Below, in pieces: positions 24,627 through 33,680 of a stretch of DNA of 64,000 nt (position 1 is the stretch's first letter; the number at the start of each line of letters is the position of its first letter). The position numbers and the translations under genes were made by a program. The notes under the pieces were generated by a model. The model was not told the origin of the DNA. It saw only the letters and a program-made list of their open reading frames with translations, and did no database searches. Source of the DNA: JAGVSR01 sp031413815 (GTDB lineage: Bacteria; Pseudomonadota; Alphaproteobacteria; Rhizobiales; Hyphomicrobiaceae); NCBI GenBank assembly GCA_031413815.1, contig JANOFU010000083.1, positions 22,289 to 86,288 of the forward strand, read 5' to 3'.

Positions 24627-27191
24627 ATGGCATACGCGTCGGATGCGGGATCCACGCGAGGCGGCGCATCGCGCCGCTTCAAACTTGGGGCGGCCCCAGA
24701 ACAAAGCGATTGGGGCGACGGCGACAGCCGCGAACCGCGCGATATCAAGAAACTCGTTCTGATTGCCGGCCTCGGTATTCTGTCGTGGGTCGCGACGTAT
24801 GTTGGCATGCTCGAGTTGATCGAAGCCAATATGGGCGACCTCCCGCTCGTTCACAAAGCCATCATCGGCTTCTCGGTCGGCATGCTGATGATCATGATCG
24901 TCTGGTTGCTCGACCAGATGTTTGCGCCCATCAACGGCTTCACCAAGTTGTGCTACGCCATCGGCTATGTGTTCCTGACCATCATTTCGGTCGGCTTTGG
25001 TTTCGGCTTCTACTGGAAAGTTCTGGAGAGCCGCTCAGAAGCCTCGCGCTCGGCGGAATCGGCGATCTCGCAGGTGCAAGGGTCGCTGTTTGCGGCCGCG
25101 ACGCGCCTCGATCAATTGCAGACAACGCTCATCCAGCTGTCCGCCGTTTCAACCGAAAAAGCCGAACTTGAGCGCACAAAAGGGACATCCTGCCCCAACA
25201 GCCGGCCGGGCGACGGCCCGCGCCGCAAAATGCGCGACGAAGACGCGGTCCGCTTCGCGTTCGCCTCTGACTTTGTCAAAGCCCGTGTCGGCTCGGCCAA
25301 GTCGGAACTGACCGCGCTCGATGGCGATCTGCTCAAGATCGTCAACTCGGACCCGTCGACGCTCGACAAATCCGGCACTCGCAACGAGTTCATGAAGGCC
25401 CTGTCGCGCAAGCTCGATATGACCGTGACAGGTTTCAATGCGTTCCGCACCGATCCGCAGCTGCGCCAGCTGAGAACCGACCTGTCAGACCGGGCCGAGC
25501 GGTCGACGTTCGGGGATACCAAAAAGGGCGGCTTCGTCTGCCCCGACCCGCAGATGCAAGGCGCACTGCGCGGCGCTGTGAAGGCCATCGATCAGTTGCC
25601 GTCGTTGGAAAAGCCCAATATCGCCGTTGTCGAAGGGTCAGAAGCCACCATCGAAGCCTTTCGCCGGCTGACGGCGACATTCTACGGCATGCTGGCATTC
25701 AAGATGCCGCCGTCTGCGGATGAGCTGCGCGAACTTCAGAAAAAAGCTGTCCAATCTGTGGAAGGCGGGCCCGAAGCCCAGGCCGCACTGCGCAATGACG
25801 AAGCCGTCGGCCTGTCGAAGCGCGATTATGTTCCACTAGCCGTCGCACTGTTCGTCGATCTCTGTCTTCTGCTGGTGTCCATGGGCCGCCCCATGAATCG
25901 TCTCGGCAGCCTGTTGCCGAAGATGCGCGAAGCCGAGCGCGGACCTGTCATCCAGATCCTGTCGCGCTTCAATGAAATCCACCGCGATCCACAGGTGCGC
26001 CAGAACTTTGAATTGTTCCGCCACGTCGTGTTCGACCAGGGCGGGGTCTATTACGTCGCCGTGCCGCTTGATGCGCCCTATCGCGTCAACCCGCGCAATC
26101 CGGGCCAAGGCTATGGCTATTCCTCGAGTGATGCGCAGGAGCTGCAACACGAAGCGCATCTGCTGGCCAATCTGTTCACGAGCTTTGAGAAGGAGCGGAT
26201 CTTCAGCCGCGTCTATAGTCCGCTGCTGAGAACGCGCTCGATCCAGAAGAAGCTTGAGCGGCAAGGCAGCAAGTTCGCCGGCTGTGAAGCCTTCCGGGTC
26301 TACCGCTTCCGCGACGGTGCCTGGTCTGAGATCATACTGGGAGCCGTCATGGGAGCGGCCCGCCGCGCCGAGTTGCAGCGCGAGCGCAATGGTATTGAAG
26401 AGGCGCCGTTGCCAAAGTCGCGCGAACCGGAGTTTTCACCGGCCTCCACGACCGCGCGCGACCGGACCGCGTCCATGCGCGAGATCTTCCGCCGCGAGGA
26501 GCCCGTTACTTCACCGTCGCTGGCTTACCCTCGCCAAACTGCGGATGACTCCGTTGACCCATCGTACCTAGCCAAGCACGGGCCCTATGCCCGCGCCGCC
26601 AAGGCTGAGGCCGCCAAGGCCGATCTCGACCGCCAGGACGCAGCAGAAGCGGCCGCGCGGGCTCGCGCTGCTGCCAACAGCAACACGATGTCTTCAGCCC
26701 GCCCCGCCAGCGAGTCGTCGGACTTGGCGGCTTGGGAACGCGAGGTTGCCGCACAGACCGTTGTCACCTTTCCGGTCCGCCCCCGGCCAACGGGCCGGTC
26801 GCCGCTCGCCTATGCCGAACCGGAACAGACCAGTTTTGCCGAATTCGACGAGCCGATGCTTCGTGCCATCCGTCCGGACGCCGCTGCACAAGAAACGATT
26901 GATGTCGTGATGCGCCGCGAAACGGCGACGTTCACGATTCCTGTGAGCCAAGCCACCTTGCCCGGCGGGTTGTTGCAGCAGATTGCGACACCTGCCGTGA
27001 CAGTCGTTGCGGCATCTGAAATGCCGCCTGAAATCGCGGATCAAACCGCCATCTCAGAAATCGCTCGCGCCCTTGAAGCTGCTGATTTTTTCGACGATGA
27101 ACCGATGCCGGAAGATCTTGAAACGGATCATGAAACCGCTGATGCCATCGGCATGGCCGGGCGTTTGCGGCCCGCAATTCCGGCCGGCTGA
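24627..27191 (+). CDS. Large membrane protein of unknown function
   Basis: Protein of 854 residues. Three hydrophobic helices near the N-terminus (VLIAGLGILSWVATYVGML, IIGFSVGMLMIMIVWLLDQM, AIGYVFLTIISVGFGFGFYW) are followed by a helical, coiled-coil-like region (about 130-400). A fourth helix (VPLAVALFVDLCLLLVSM) comes next, then a soluble domain with NEIHRDPQVRQNFELFRHVV and a long Ala/Glu-rich disordered tail. I do not recognise the family. The layout resembles membrane proteins with an extracytoplasmic helical domain and cytoplasmic tail, but no function follows. ATG 24627 is chosen by its fit to the hydrophilic N-terminus; no strong ribosome site is seen and TTG 24585 is possible. Confidence 0.75.
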   Translation: MAYASDAGSTRGGASRRFKLGAAPEQSDWGDGDSREPRDIKKLVLIAGLGILSWVATYVGMLELIEANMGDLPLVHKAIIGFSVGMLMIMIVWLLDQMFAPINGFTKLCYAIGYVFLTIISVGFGFGFYWKVLESRSEASRSAESAISQVQGSLFAAATRLDQLQTTLIQLSAVSTEKAELERTKGTSCPNSRPGDGPRRKMRDEDAVRFAFASDFVKARVGSAKSELTALDGDLLKIVNSDPSTLDKSGTRNEFMKALSRKLDMTVTGFNAFRTDPQLRQLRTDLSDRAERSTFGDTKKGGFVCPDPQMQGALRGAVKAIDQLPSLEKPNIAVVEGSEATIEAFRRLTATFYGMLAFKMPPSADELRELQKKAVQSVEGGPEAQAALRNDEAVGLSKRDYVPLAVALFVDLCLLLVSMGRPMNRLGSLLPKMREAERGPVIQILSRFNEIHRDPQVRQNFELFRHVVFDQGGVYYVAVPLDAPYRVNPRNPGQGYGYSSSDAQELQHEAHLLANLFTSFEKERIFSRVYSPLLRTRSIQKKLERQGSKFAGCEAFRVYRFRDGAWSEIILGAVMGAARRAELQRERNGIEEAPLPKSREPEFSPASTTARDRTASMREIFRREEPVTSPSLAYPRQTADDSVDPSYLAKHGPYARAAKAEAAKADLDRQDAAEAAARARAAANSNTMSSARPASESSDLAAWEREVAAQTVVTFPVRPRPTGRSPLAYAEPEQTSFAEFDEPMLRAIRPDAAAQETIDVVMRRETATFTIPVSQATLPGGLLQQIATPAVTVVAASEMPPEIADQTAISEIARALEAADFFDDEPMPEDLETDHETADAIGMAGRLRPAIPAG

Positions 27192-27358
27192 ATGGTTGCA
27201 AAAGTCTGAAGCGGTGGAAAACGTTCGATGTCTAATTTCGGGCCAACAGGCAACGCTTGTTTAACACTCTTGAGCGCTTAATGGGGGCAACGAAGAACGA
27301 GCACCCGGGACCAACCAGACGTTGCCCAGTCTGGCCCGGATAAAAAGGGAAAAACGCT

Positions 27359-27955
27359 ATGCCCTCACTTACTTCTCCACACATGCATGTCGTACGCAAG
27401 GAGGAGAAAGAGGCACGGCTGAAAGATTTCATTTCCCGCCATCTCTCGGGTGCTGCTGGCAGTGCCGCTGCACCCTCGTCAATGACCGTAATGGCGCGCG
27501 GCTTTGACAGTCCCGTGATTTTGGCGATGTCGGCTCTGGCAGCGGAGGTATCAGCATCTGGTTGCCATCTGCGCGTACTTGTCGTTCAGAGCGAAGGTGC
27601 CGCGCCTCCCGCGAACCTGCATGCTATGGGCGATGTCGAATGCCGCATCGGCTGTGACCCGCGGCTCCTGGATGCCCATGAGCAACTGCTTCTCAGCGAC
27701 TGCACGGCCTGGATTGGCGATTGTATGCGCCGCGAACCGGCGAAGCGCGATGCCTACGAATGCTACAGTTCGAATTGCACGCAGACCGCGACATTCGTGC
27801 AGCGCGCATTCGAGCGCTTGTGGACAACGGGCGTGCCAGTTCAGCTGACCAAACATCCGGACGCTGCCGCCCTGAAAGACGGCGGCCTCATCGATCCAGC
27901 CCTCGCGGCCCAGGCCGAACAGACTGACACCAGCGTTGTGTCGACGCGGCATTAA
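27359..27955 (+). CDS. Hypothetical protein, 198 residues
   Basis: Not recognised. The frame is well behaved in codon use, begins MPSLTSPHMHVVRKEEKEAR and ends TDTSVVSTRH, with no signal peptide or membrane helix. The middle has several cysteines (GCHLRVLVV, CRIGCDPRLL, LLLSDCTAWIGDCM, YECYSSNCTQTATF), possibly structural or metal related. It is followed 38 bp later by a strong terminator, and it starts about 170 bp after the large membrane protein, which supports a separate short transcription unit. Confidence 0.65.
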   Translation: MPSLTSPHMHVVRKEEKEARLKDFISRHLSGAAGSAAAPSSMTVMARGFDSPVILAMSALAAEVSASGCHLRVLVVQSEGAAPPANLHAMGDVECRIGCDPRLLDAHEQLLLSDCTAWIGDCMRREPAKRDAYECYSSNCTQTATFVQRAFERLWTTGVPVQLTKHPDAAALKDGGLIDPALAAQAEQTDTSVVSTRH

Positions 27956-27992
27956 GGCGGACCGGCGCTGTCTCAGGACCATCGCGTTTGAG

Positions 27993-28021
27993 AAGGGCTG
28001 GCCCACGCGCCGGCCCTTTTT
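27993..28021 (+). terminator. Rho-independent terminator
   Basis: AAGGGCTGGC (27993-28002) pairs with GCCGGCCCTT (28009-28018) around a 6-base loop, followed by a T run (28017-28021). It ends the transcript of the 198-residue hypothetical gene. Confidence 0.85.
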
Positions 28022-28035
28022 GCGTTGATGCGGGG

Positions 28036-28206
28036 TCAGGCAATCCGCAGACAGTGTTGGGCACGAGCGCTGATTAGAAGTGCCTGACCGCGTTCGAAAA
28101 TCTCATGTCCCCGCTCGTCCTTCACCAGCATCTTCCCGCAACGGCCGGTAAATACCCGCAAGTCTGCGAATGCTGCCAACCTCCAGCCGTTCAGCTCTGA
28201 TGGGCT
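28036..28206 (-). other. Short protein-like open frame, possible gene remnant
   Basis: A minus-strand frame of 56 codons reads SELNGWRLAAFADLRVFTG then KMLVKDERGHEIFERGQALL and ends SARAQHCLRIA. Its composition looks more protein-like than chance, but it opens right after a stop and has no proper start: only ATG 28131, giving 31 residues, lies in it. The rest of the 28022-28295 gap shows no other feature. Confidence 0.25.
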
Positions 28207-28295
28207 TCAAAGCGGACGCCGTTCAACCGATTGTTTCATGAGATTTCTCAGCGCCCTGTCTCGATCAGTGCGCTCAACTGTAAAGGGTTGCCTCC

Positions 28296-31200
28296 ATGCG
28301 CTTCCTCACGTGCCTTGCCCTCGGACTCGGCTGCCTGATTGCAACGCCAACATTCGCCGGTGATGCCAAACCCTTCGCCCATCAAGGTGTGGCCAAGGAC
28401 GCCGAGCGCTACCAGGCCTATGTGCTGCAGAACTGGAAGCCGGGCGGCAAGCCCGCTGCCGACCTAAGACTGGTCGCTGAGAAGCAATTGGCCGCTGACC
28501 CCCGCGCGGCGTCGCGCAGCTTTGCCACCGCTGTCGCCGCCGATCCCAAGAACGCTGACAGCTGGATGGGTCTTGCCAAGGCGCTGCTCGCCATCAAGCC
28601 GGACGAAGACAAGGGCGCTGAGCGTTACGATCTTCCAGTGAACGCTTCGGGTGCGGCTTACCGTGCTTATGAACTCGCAACGGCCAATCCGCAGAAAGCC
28701 AAAGCGCTGGCCGTGCTGGGTGACGCGATGCAGCGCCGAGCCTACTGGCGGCCAGCCATCGAAGCCCTGCGGGCAAGCTTAGTGCTCGCTGACGATACCG
28801 GCGTGCGTGAAAGTTTCGAAAAGCTGCGCGCCGCGCACGGCTTTCGCATGACCGACTACAAGACGGAAACTGAAGCCGCCACGCCGCGCGTGTGCGTGCA
28901 GTTCTCCGAAAACCTGACGCGGGCACAAACCGATTTTTCCAAGTTCGTCTCCGTCGATGGCAAAGATCCCCAGTCGGTGACTGTGGAAGGCTCGCAGCTA
29001 TGCGTCGAAGGCTTGGTGCATGGTGCGCGCTACGAAGTGCAGATCCGCGAAGGCCTTGCCTCAGACGTGGGTGAAACGCTGCCCAAGAAAATCGGCCTTG
29101 CCATCTATGTTCCCGATCGCAAAGCCACCGTTCGGTTTACCGGCAAGAGCTATGTGCTGCCAAGCCGCGGCCAGCAGGGTCTGCCGGTTGTGACGATAAA
29201 TACCAACCGCGTAGCACTGGAAGTGTTCCGCGTCGGTGATCGCGGCCTTGCCACAGCCATCGCCAACGGCGATCTCGACCGCCAGCTCTACAACTATGAC
29301 ATCGACACCCTGCGCGAGCGGACAGGCACCAAGGTCTACGACGGCGAAATGGATGTCGCCTCGAAACTGAATGAAGAGGTCACGACAGCCTTTCCGATCG
29401 GTGAAACGGTCGGCGACTTGAAACCTGGCGCTTACGCCATGATCGCGCGGCCTGCCGACAAGGGCGATAGCGACGGCGGCTCGCTGTCGACGCAGTGGTT
29501 CATCGTCTCCGATCTCGGGCTGACCGCCTTCTCCGGCACTGACGGCGTTCACGCCTTCGTGCGCTCACTCGCTGACACCAGAGCGATCAGCAACGCCAAC
29601 GTCAAACTGGTCGCTCGCAACAACGAAGTGCTCGCATCTGCCAAGACCGATGCCAACGGATATGCCCGTTTTGAATCCGGACTGGCACGCGGCGAAGGCG
29701 GCTTGCAGCCGGCCATACTCGTCGCCGAGAACGGCGATGGCGAATACGCTTTCCTCGATCTGACATCGAACGCATTTGACTTGTCGGACCGCGGCGTGAA
29801 GGGCCGCGATGCACCTGGCCCGTTGGATGGCTTCGTCTACACCGAACGCGGCGTTTACCGGCCGGGAGAAGAGGTGAACTTTACAGCCCTTGTGCGCGAC
29901 TCCGCTGGCATCGCCGCGACCATGCCGGTCACTCTTATTGTGACGCGTCCCGATGGCGTCGAGCATGGCCGCTATCCGCTGGCCGACGAAGGTCTTGGTG
30001 GCCGCACGCTGCGCATGGTTCTGAGCGGTGGCACGATGACCGGCACGTGGCGCGCGAAGCTGCACGCCGATCCGAAAGACGATCCGGTGACTCAAGTCTC
30101 GTTCCTGGTCGAAGACTATGTGCCTGAGCGGTTGGATCTCGCGCTTGAACCCGGCTCGGGTGCCATTCAGCCAGATCAACCTAAGTCCGTGAAGCTGACA
30201 GGGCGTTATCTCTACGGCCCCCCGGCCGCTGGCCTCAACGTCGAAGCGGAAGTTGTTGTGAAGGCTTCGGCCAAGGATCTCGAAGCCTATCCGGGCTACC
30301 AGTTCGGCGGCGCGGACGAGACGTTCACGACTGTTCGCCAGCCGGTCGAGAACCTTCCCAAGACGGGCGATGATGGCAAGGTCGATGTCGCCATCTTGCT
30401 GCCGGCCGTTGAGAAGACCGCGCGCCCCCTTGAAGCCGACGTCATCGTGCGTCTGCGCGAGGTCAGCGGCCGCACCATTGAACGATCCGTCACAGTGCCT
30501 GTTGATCTGCAGCAGCCGCGCATTGGTGTGAAGCCGCTGTTTGCTGCCACGGGTATTGCTGAAGGCGAGAAGCCGCAGTTCGAAGTCATCCTGCTCGATG
30601 CATCCGGCAAGCAGACGGCCGCCACGGGCCTCGTGTGGGAACTCGTCCGCCTTGATACGTCATGGCAGTGGTACAGCCGCGACGGATCTTGGGCTTACGA
30701 GCCGCAAACGATCCGCCGCAAGGTCGCGAACGGCACGCTCGATGCGCTGGCCGGTCAGGCTGCGAAAATCGCCGCTGATGTAGACTATGGCCGCTATCAA
30801 ATTGAGGTGCGCTCAGTTGAGGCCGGTGGTCCTCAAACGAGCGTCGCCTTCAATTCGGGCTGGTACACCAATAACGAAACGGCTGAGAGCCCCGAAATGC
30901 TCGACGTCGCGCTGGATAAGGCGAGCTATCAGCCGGGCGACACCGCGAAACTCCGCATCGCCTCCAAGCACGGTGGCAAAGCGCTGGTTGCGGTTCTGGG
31001 CAATGGCCTCATCACCACGCAGGAAGTCGAAATTGCCAAGGGCGGTGGCGACGTCCTGTTGAAGGTTGGCAGCGACTGGGGTCCGGGCGCTTACGCCACG
31101 GCTCTCCTCTATCGCCCCATGGACGAGACCGCCAAGCGCATGCCAAGCCGCGCCATTGGCATCAAGTGGATAGGTATCGATCAGGTGGCCCGCACGTTGA

Positions 31201-33635
31201 AGGTGGACCTGCCGCTCGAGGCCAAGATCAAGTCGGGTGCAGGGCTCACGGTTCCGGTGAAGGTTGCCGGACTTGCCGCGGGCGAAGACGCCCGTGTCAC
31301 GGTGGCCGCCGTCGATCTCGGCATACTCAACTTGACCCGCTTTGCGGTTCCTGCCCCCGAGCAGCACTTCTACGCGCAGCGCAAGCTGTCGCTTGAGATC
31401 CGCGACTTTTATGGCCGCTTGATCGATGGCATGCGGGCGGAGCGCGGCAAGATGCGTTCGGGTGGCGATGGCATGGAAACCGAAGGCACACAGGGCAGCC
31501 CGCCCGTTGAAGATACGGTCGCGCTGTTCTCGGGTCTCGTCAAAGTTGGTGCCGATGGAACGGCGAAAGTCGAATTTGCACTGCCGGACTTTAACGGCAC
31601 CGTCCGCGTCATGGCGGTCGCCTGGTCGAAGGACAAGATCGGCCACGGCACGGCGGACGTGATCGTTCGCGATGCGGTTGCTTTGACAGCCTCAGCGCCG
31701 CGCTTTCTGACGCTCGGCGATGAAGCCCGCTTGGATCTGTCGCTGCACAACGTCGATGGCCCGGCAGGCGCTTACAGAGTGTCAGTCTCGCAACTGCCGC
31801 TCGATGCCTCGAATGGCCAAGTGGTCAGCATCATGGACCGCCCGCTGCCCTTGAAACCTGGCGAGCGCAGTTCCGAGCGTGTCGCGCTGAAGCCCTCAGA
31901 TGTTGGCTTGCACACCTACGATGTCAGCGTCACCGGCCCCGATGGCATCAACGTCAAACGCCGCCTGACCTTCGACGTCAAACCGCCAGCAGGCGATATC
32001 AGGCGCACGACCGTCAGTTCGCTTAACCCGAAGGGTGGCAAGATCACGCTCGGCAAAGACTTGCTGGCTGGGCTGATTAACAGCCGCACGAAGGTCAACG
32101 TCAGCGTTGGTCCTGCGGCCATTCTCGACGTACCGGGCTTGCTGACCTCGCTTGATCGCTATCCGTACGGGTGCGCTGAGCAGACGGTGTCGCGCGCCAT
32201 GCCGCTTGTCTATGCCAACGCAGTCGCCGCTCAAATTGGCATTGCGCCGGACAAAGAAATCAAAGAGCGCGTGCAGAAGGCCATCGACCGCGTATTCGAG
32301 ATGCAGGACAGCTCAGGCGCGTTCGGCATCTGGGGTCCTGCCGACACCGACCTGTGGCTGACGGCCTACGTCACGGACTTCCTGACGCGCGCGAAAGAAG
32401 CCGGATACACCGTTCGCCAGCTGCCCTTCACTCTGGCGCTCGACCGGTTGCAGAACTTTGTCGCCAATGCGCAAGAGACGGAGAAAGCGGGCGAGTCGAA
32501 GGCGTATGCCCTCTACGTTCTGGCCCGCAATTCGCGCGCGCCGGTTGGCGAGTTGCGCTACTTCGCCGACGAGCAGCTCGACAAGTTCCCGACACCTCTT
32601 GCCAAAGCGCAGTTGGGCGCTGCGCTGTCCATGCTCGGCGACAAGCCGCGCGCGGAACTCGTGTTCCAGGCGGCTCTGACAGCCATGGATGAGGAGAACA
32701 AAGTCTCGCTGCAACGGGCCGACTATGGTTCGCCGCTGCGTGATGGCGCTGCTCTCGTGACGCTCGCTTCGGAAACCGGACTGTTCAAGTCTGAAGCGCC
32801 GAAGTTGGTGAATGTTGTTGCCAAGGCCTACCGTGCTCGCAGCTACACCTCGACCCAGGAACAATCCTGGATGTTGCTCGCCGCTCACGCGCTGGGTGAC
32901 GATGTGAAGAACACGTCGCTCGCCATTGATGGCGCACCCGTGGTGGGCTCTGTGGTTCGCTCCTTGTCGGCCGACGACGTCGCAAAGGGTGTTGTCATCA
33001 CCAACAATGGCGAGGCTGCGACGGATGCGGTTGTTTCGGTCATCGGCGCGTCGCTGCTGCCGGAGCCGGCCGTCGCGAAGGGCTTCAAGATCGAACGCAG
33101 CTACTACAAGCTTGATGGCACGCCAGTTTCTTTGGCGAGTGTCACGGGTGGCACGGGTGAGATCGCGCAGAACGAGCGCCTCGTCGCGGTTGTGAAGCTC
33201 GACAGCACCGAAGCCTATGGCCGCGTGTTGCTGGTCGATCGCCTGCCGTCGGGTCTCGAAATCGAGAACCCGCGACTGGTCGATAGCGGCGATATCGCGA
33301 CGCTGGATTGGCTAAAGTCTACGCTCAAGCCCGAGCATACCGAGTTCCGCGATGACCGGTTCGTGGCGGCGTTTAATCTTGCCGCGAACAGCAACGGGGC
33401 CGCTGCGTCGCCGGACGCCGAAGGCGGGGAAGAGAACGGTGCAGCAGTTGAAAGCACGCCAGCACCCGCTGCCAAGCCCGAGGCTGGATTTGAGGCAACG
33501 GCCACTGTCGCCTATGTCGTCCGCGCGGTGACACCCGGAACCTACTTGCACCCGGCCGCAACGGTTGAAGACATGTACCGCCCTGAACGTTACGCCCGCA
33601 CGCCATCGGGCACTCTCACGGTGACGGCGAAGTAA
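28296..33635 (+). CDS. Bacterial alpha-2-macroglobulin family protein (YfhM type)
   Basis: Protein of 1779 residues with a Sec signal peptide (about 1-21). A helical repeat-like N-terminus (about 30-190) precedes macroglobulin domains, including the MG2 block YTERGVYRPGEEVNFTALVRD near 514. The thioester is present as GCAEQ with Cys1293, so it should trap proteases covalently after bait cleavage. The alpha/alpha toroid follows (SSGAFGIWGPADTDLWLTAYV). E. coli YfhM is a lipoprotein; here the lipobox is poor (Cys13 lies inside the hydrophobic core), so it is probably soluble in the periplasm. It precedes pbpC, the standard pairing: PBP1C repairs peptidoglycan while A2M blocks invading proteases. 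Confidence 0.93.
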   Translation: MRFLTCLALGLGCLIATPTFAGDAKPFAHQGVAKDAERYQAYVLQNWKPGGKPAADLRLVAEKQLAADPRAASRSFATAVAADPKNADSWMGLAKALLAIKPDEDKGAERYDLPVNASGAAYRAYELATANPQKAKALAVLGDAMQRRAYWRPAIEALRASLVLADDTGVRESFEKLRAAHGFRMTDYKTETEAATPRVCVQFSENLTRAQTDFSKFVSVDGKDPQSVTVEGSQLCVEGLVHGARYEVQIREGLASDVGETLPKKIGLAIYVPDRKATVRFTGKSYVLPSRGQQGLPVVTINTNRVALEVFRVGDRGLATAIANGDLDRQLYNYDIDTLRERTGTKVYDGEMDVASKLNEEVTTAFPIGETVGDLKPGAYAMIARPADKGDSDGGSLSTQWFIVSDLGLTAFSGTDGVHAFVRSLADTRAISNANVKLVARNNEVLASAKTDANGYARFESGLARGEGGLQPAILVAENGDGEYAFLDLTSNAFDLSDRGVKGRDAPGPLDGFVYTERGVYRPGEEVNFTALVRDSAGIAATMPVTLIVTRPDGVEHGRYPLADEGLGGRTLRMVLSGGTMTGTWRAKLHADPKDDPVTQVSFLVEDYVPERLDLALEPGSGAIQPDQPKSVKLTGRYLYGPPAAGLNVEAEVVVKASAKDLEAYPGYQFGGADETFTTVRQPVENLPKTGDDGKVDVAILLPAVEKTARPLEADVIVRLREVSGRTIERSVTVPVDLQQPRIGVKPLFAATGIAEGEKPQFEVILLDASGKQTAATGLVWELVRLDTSWQWYSRDGSWAYEPQTIRRKVANGTLDALAGQAAKIAADVDYGRYQIEVRSVEAGGPQTSVAFNSGWYTNNETAESPEMLDVALDKASYQPGDTAKLRIASKHGGKALVAVLGNGLITTQEVEIAKGGGDVLLKVGSDWGPGAYATALLYRPMDETAKRMPSRAIGIKWIGIDQVARTLKVDLPLEAKIKSGAGLTVPVKVAGLAAGEDARVTVAAVDLGILNLTRFAVPAPEQHFYAQRKLSLEIRDFYGRLIDGMRAERGKMRSGGDGMETEGTQGSPPVEDTVALFSGLVKVGADGTAKVEFALPDFNGTVRVMAVAWSKDKIGHGTADVIVRDAVALTASAPRFLTLGDEARLDLSLHNVDGPAGAYRVSVSQLPLDASNGQVVSIMDRPLPLKPGERSSERVALKPSDVGLHTYDVSVTGPDGINVKRRLTFDVKPPAGDIRRTTVSSLNPKGGKITLGKDLLAGLINSRTKVNVSVGPAAILDVPGLLTSLDRYPYGCAEQTVSRAMPLVYANAVAAQIGIAPDKEIKERVQKAIDRVFEMQDSSGAFGIWGPADTDLWLTAYVTDFLTRAKEAGYTVRQLPFTLALDRLQNFVANAQETEKAGESKAYALYVLARNSRAPVGELRYFADEQLDKFPTPLAKAQLGAALSMLGDKPRAELVFQAALTAMDEENKVSLQRADYGSPLRDGAALVTLASETGLFKSEAPKLVNVVAKAYRARSYTSTQEQSWMLLAAHALGDDVKNTSLAIDGAPVVGSVVRSLSADDVAKGVVITNNGEAATDAVVSVIGASLLPEPAVAKGFKIERSYYKLDGTPVSLASVTGGTGEIAQNERLVAVVKLDSTEAYGRVLLVDRLPSGLEIENPRLVDSGDIATLDWLKSTLKPEHTEFRDDRFVAAFNLAANSNGAAASPDAEGGEENGAAVESTPAPAAKPEAGFEATATVAYVVRAVTPGTYLHPAATVEDMYRPERYARTPSGTLTVTAK

Positions 33636-33647
33636 ACAGAGACGATC

Positions 33648-33680
33648 GGTGTCTGACACCAGTAAGAGGTGTCTGGCACC
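33648..33680 (+). repeat. Palindromic repeat element A (GGTGTCTGACACC pair)
   Basis: Two 13-bp near-palindromes, GGTGTCTGACACC (33648-33660) and GGTGTCTGGCACC (33668-33680), are separated by 7 bases. The same 13-7-13 layout recurs at 33743 and 47524. The element ends exactly at the pbpC ATG, and its AGAGG (33665-33669) is the best ribosome-binding candidate for that gene. Confidence 0.8.

Noticed and set aside
24380..25171. 263-codon plus-strand frame overlapping the large membrane protein
   Set aside because: Different frame from the gene, Arg-rich, no family; the 24627 frame has membrane helices and consistent coding bias.
28296..28350. Lipoprotein signal in the A2M protein around Cys13
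   Set aside because: The residues before Cys (GLG) do not fit a lipobox and hydrophobic sequence continues after it to a normal Sec cleavage site.
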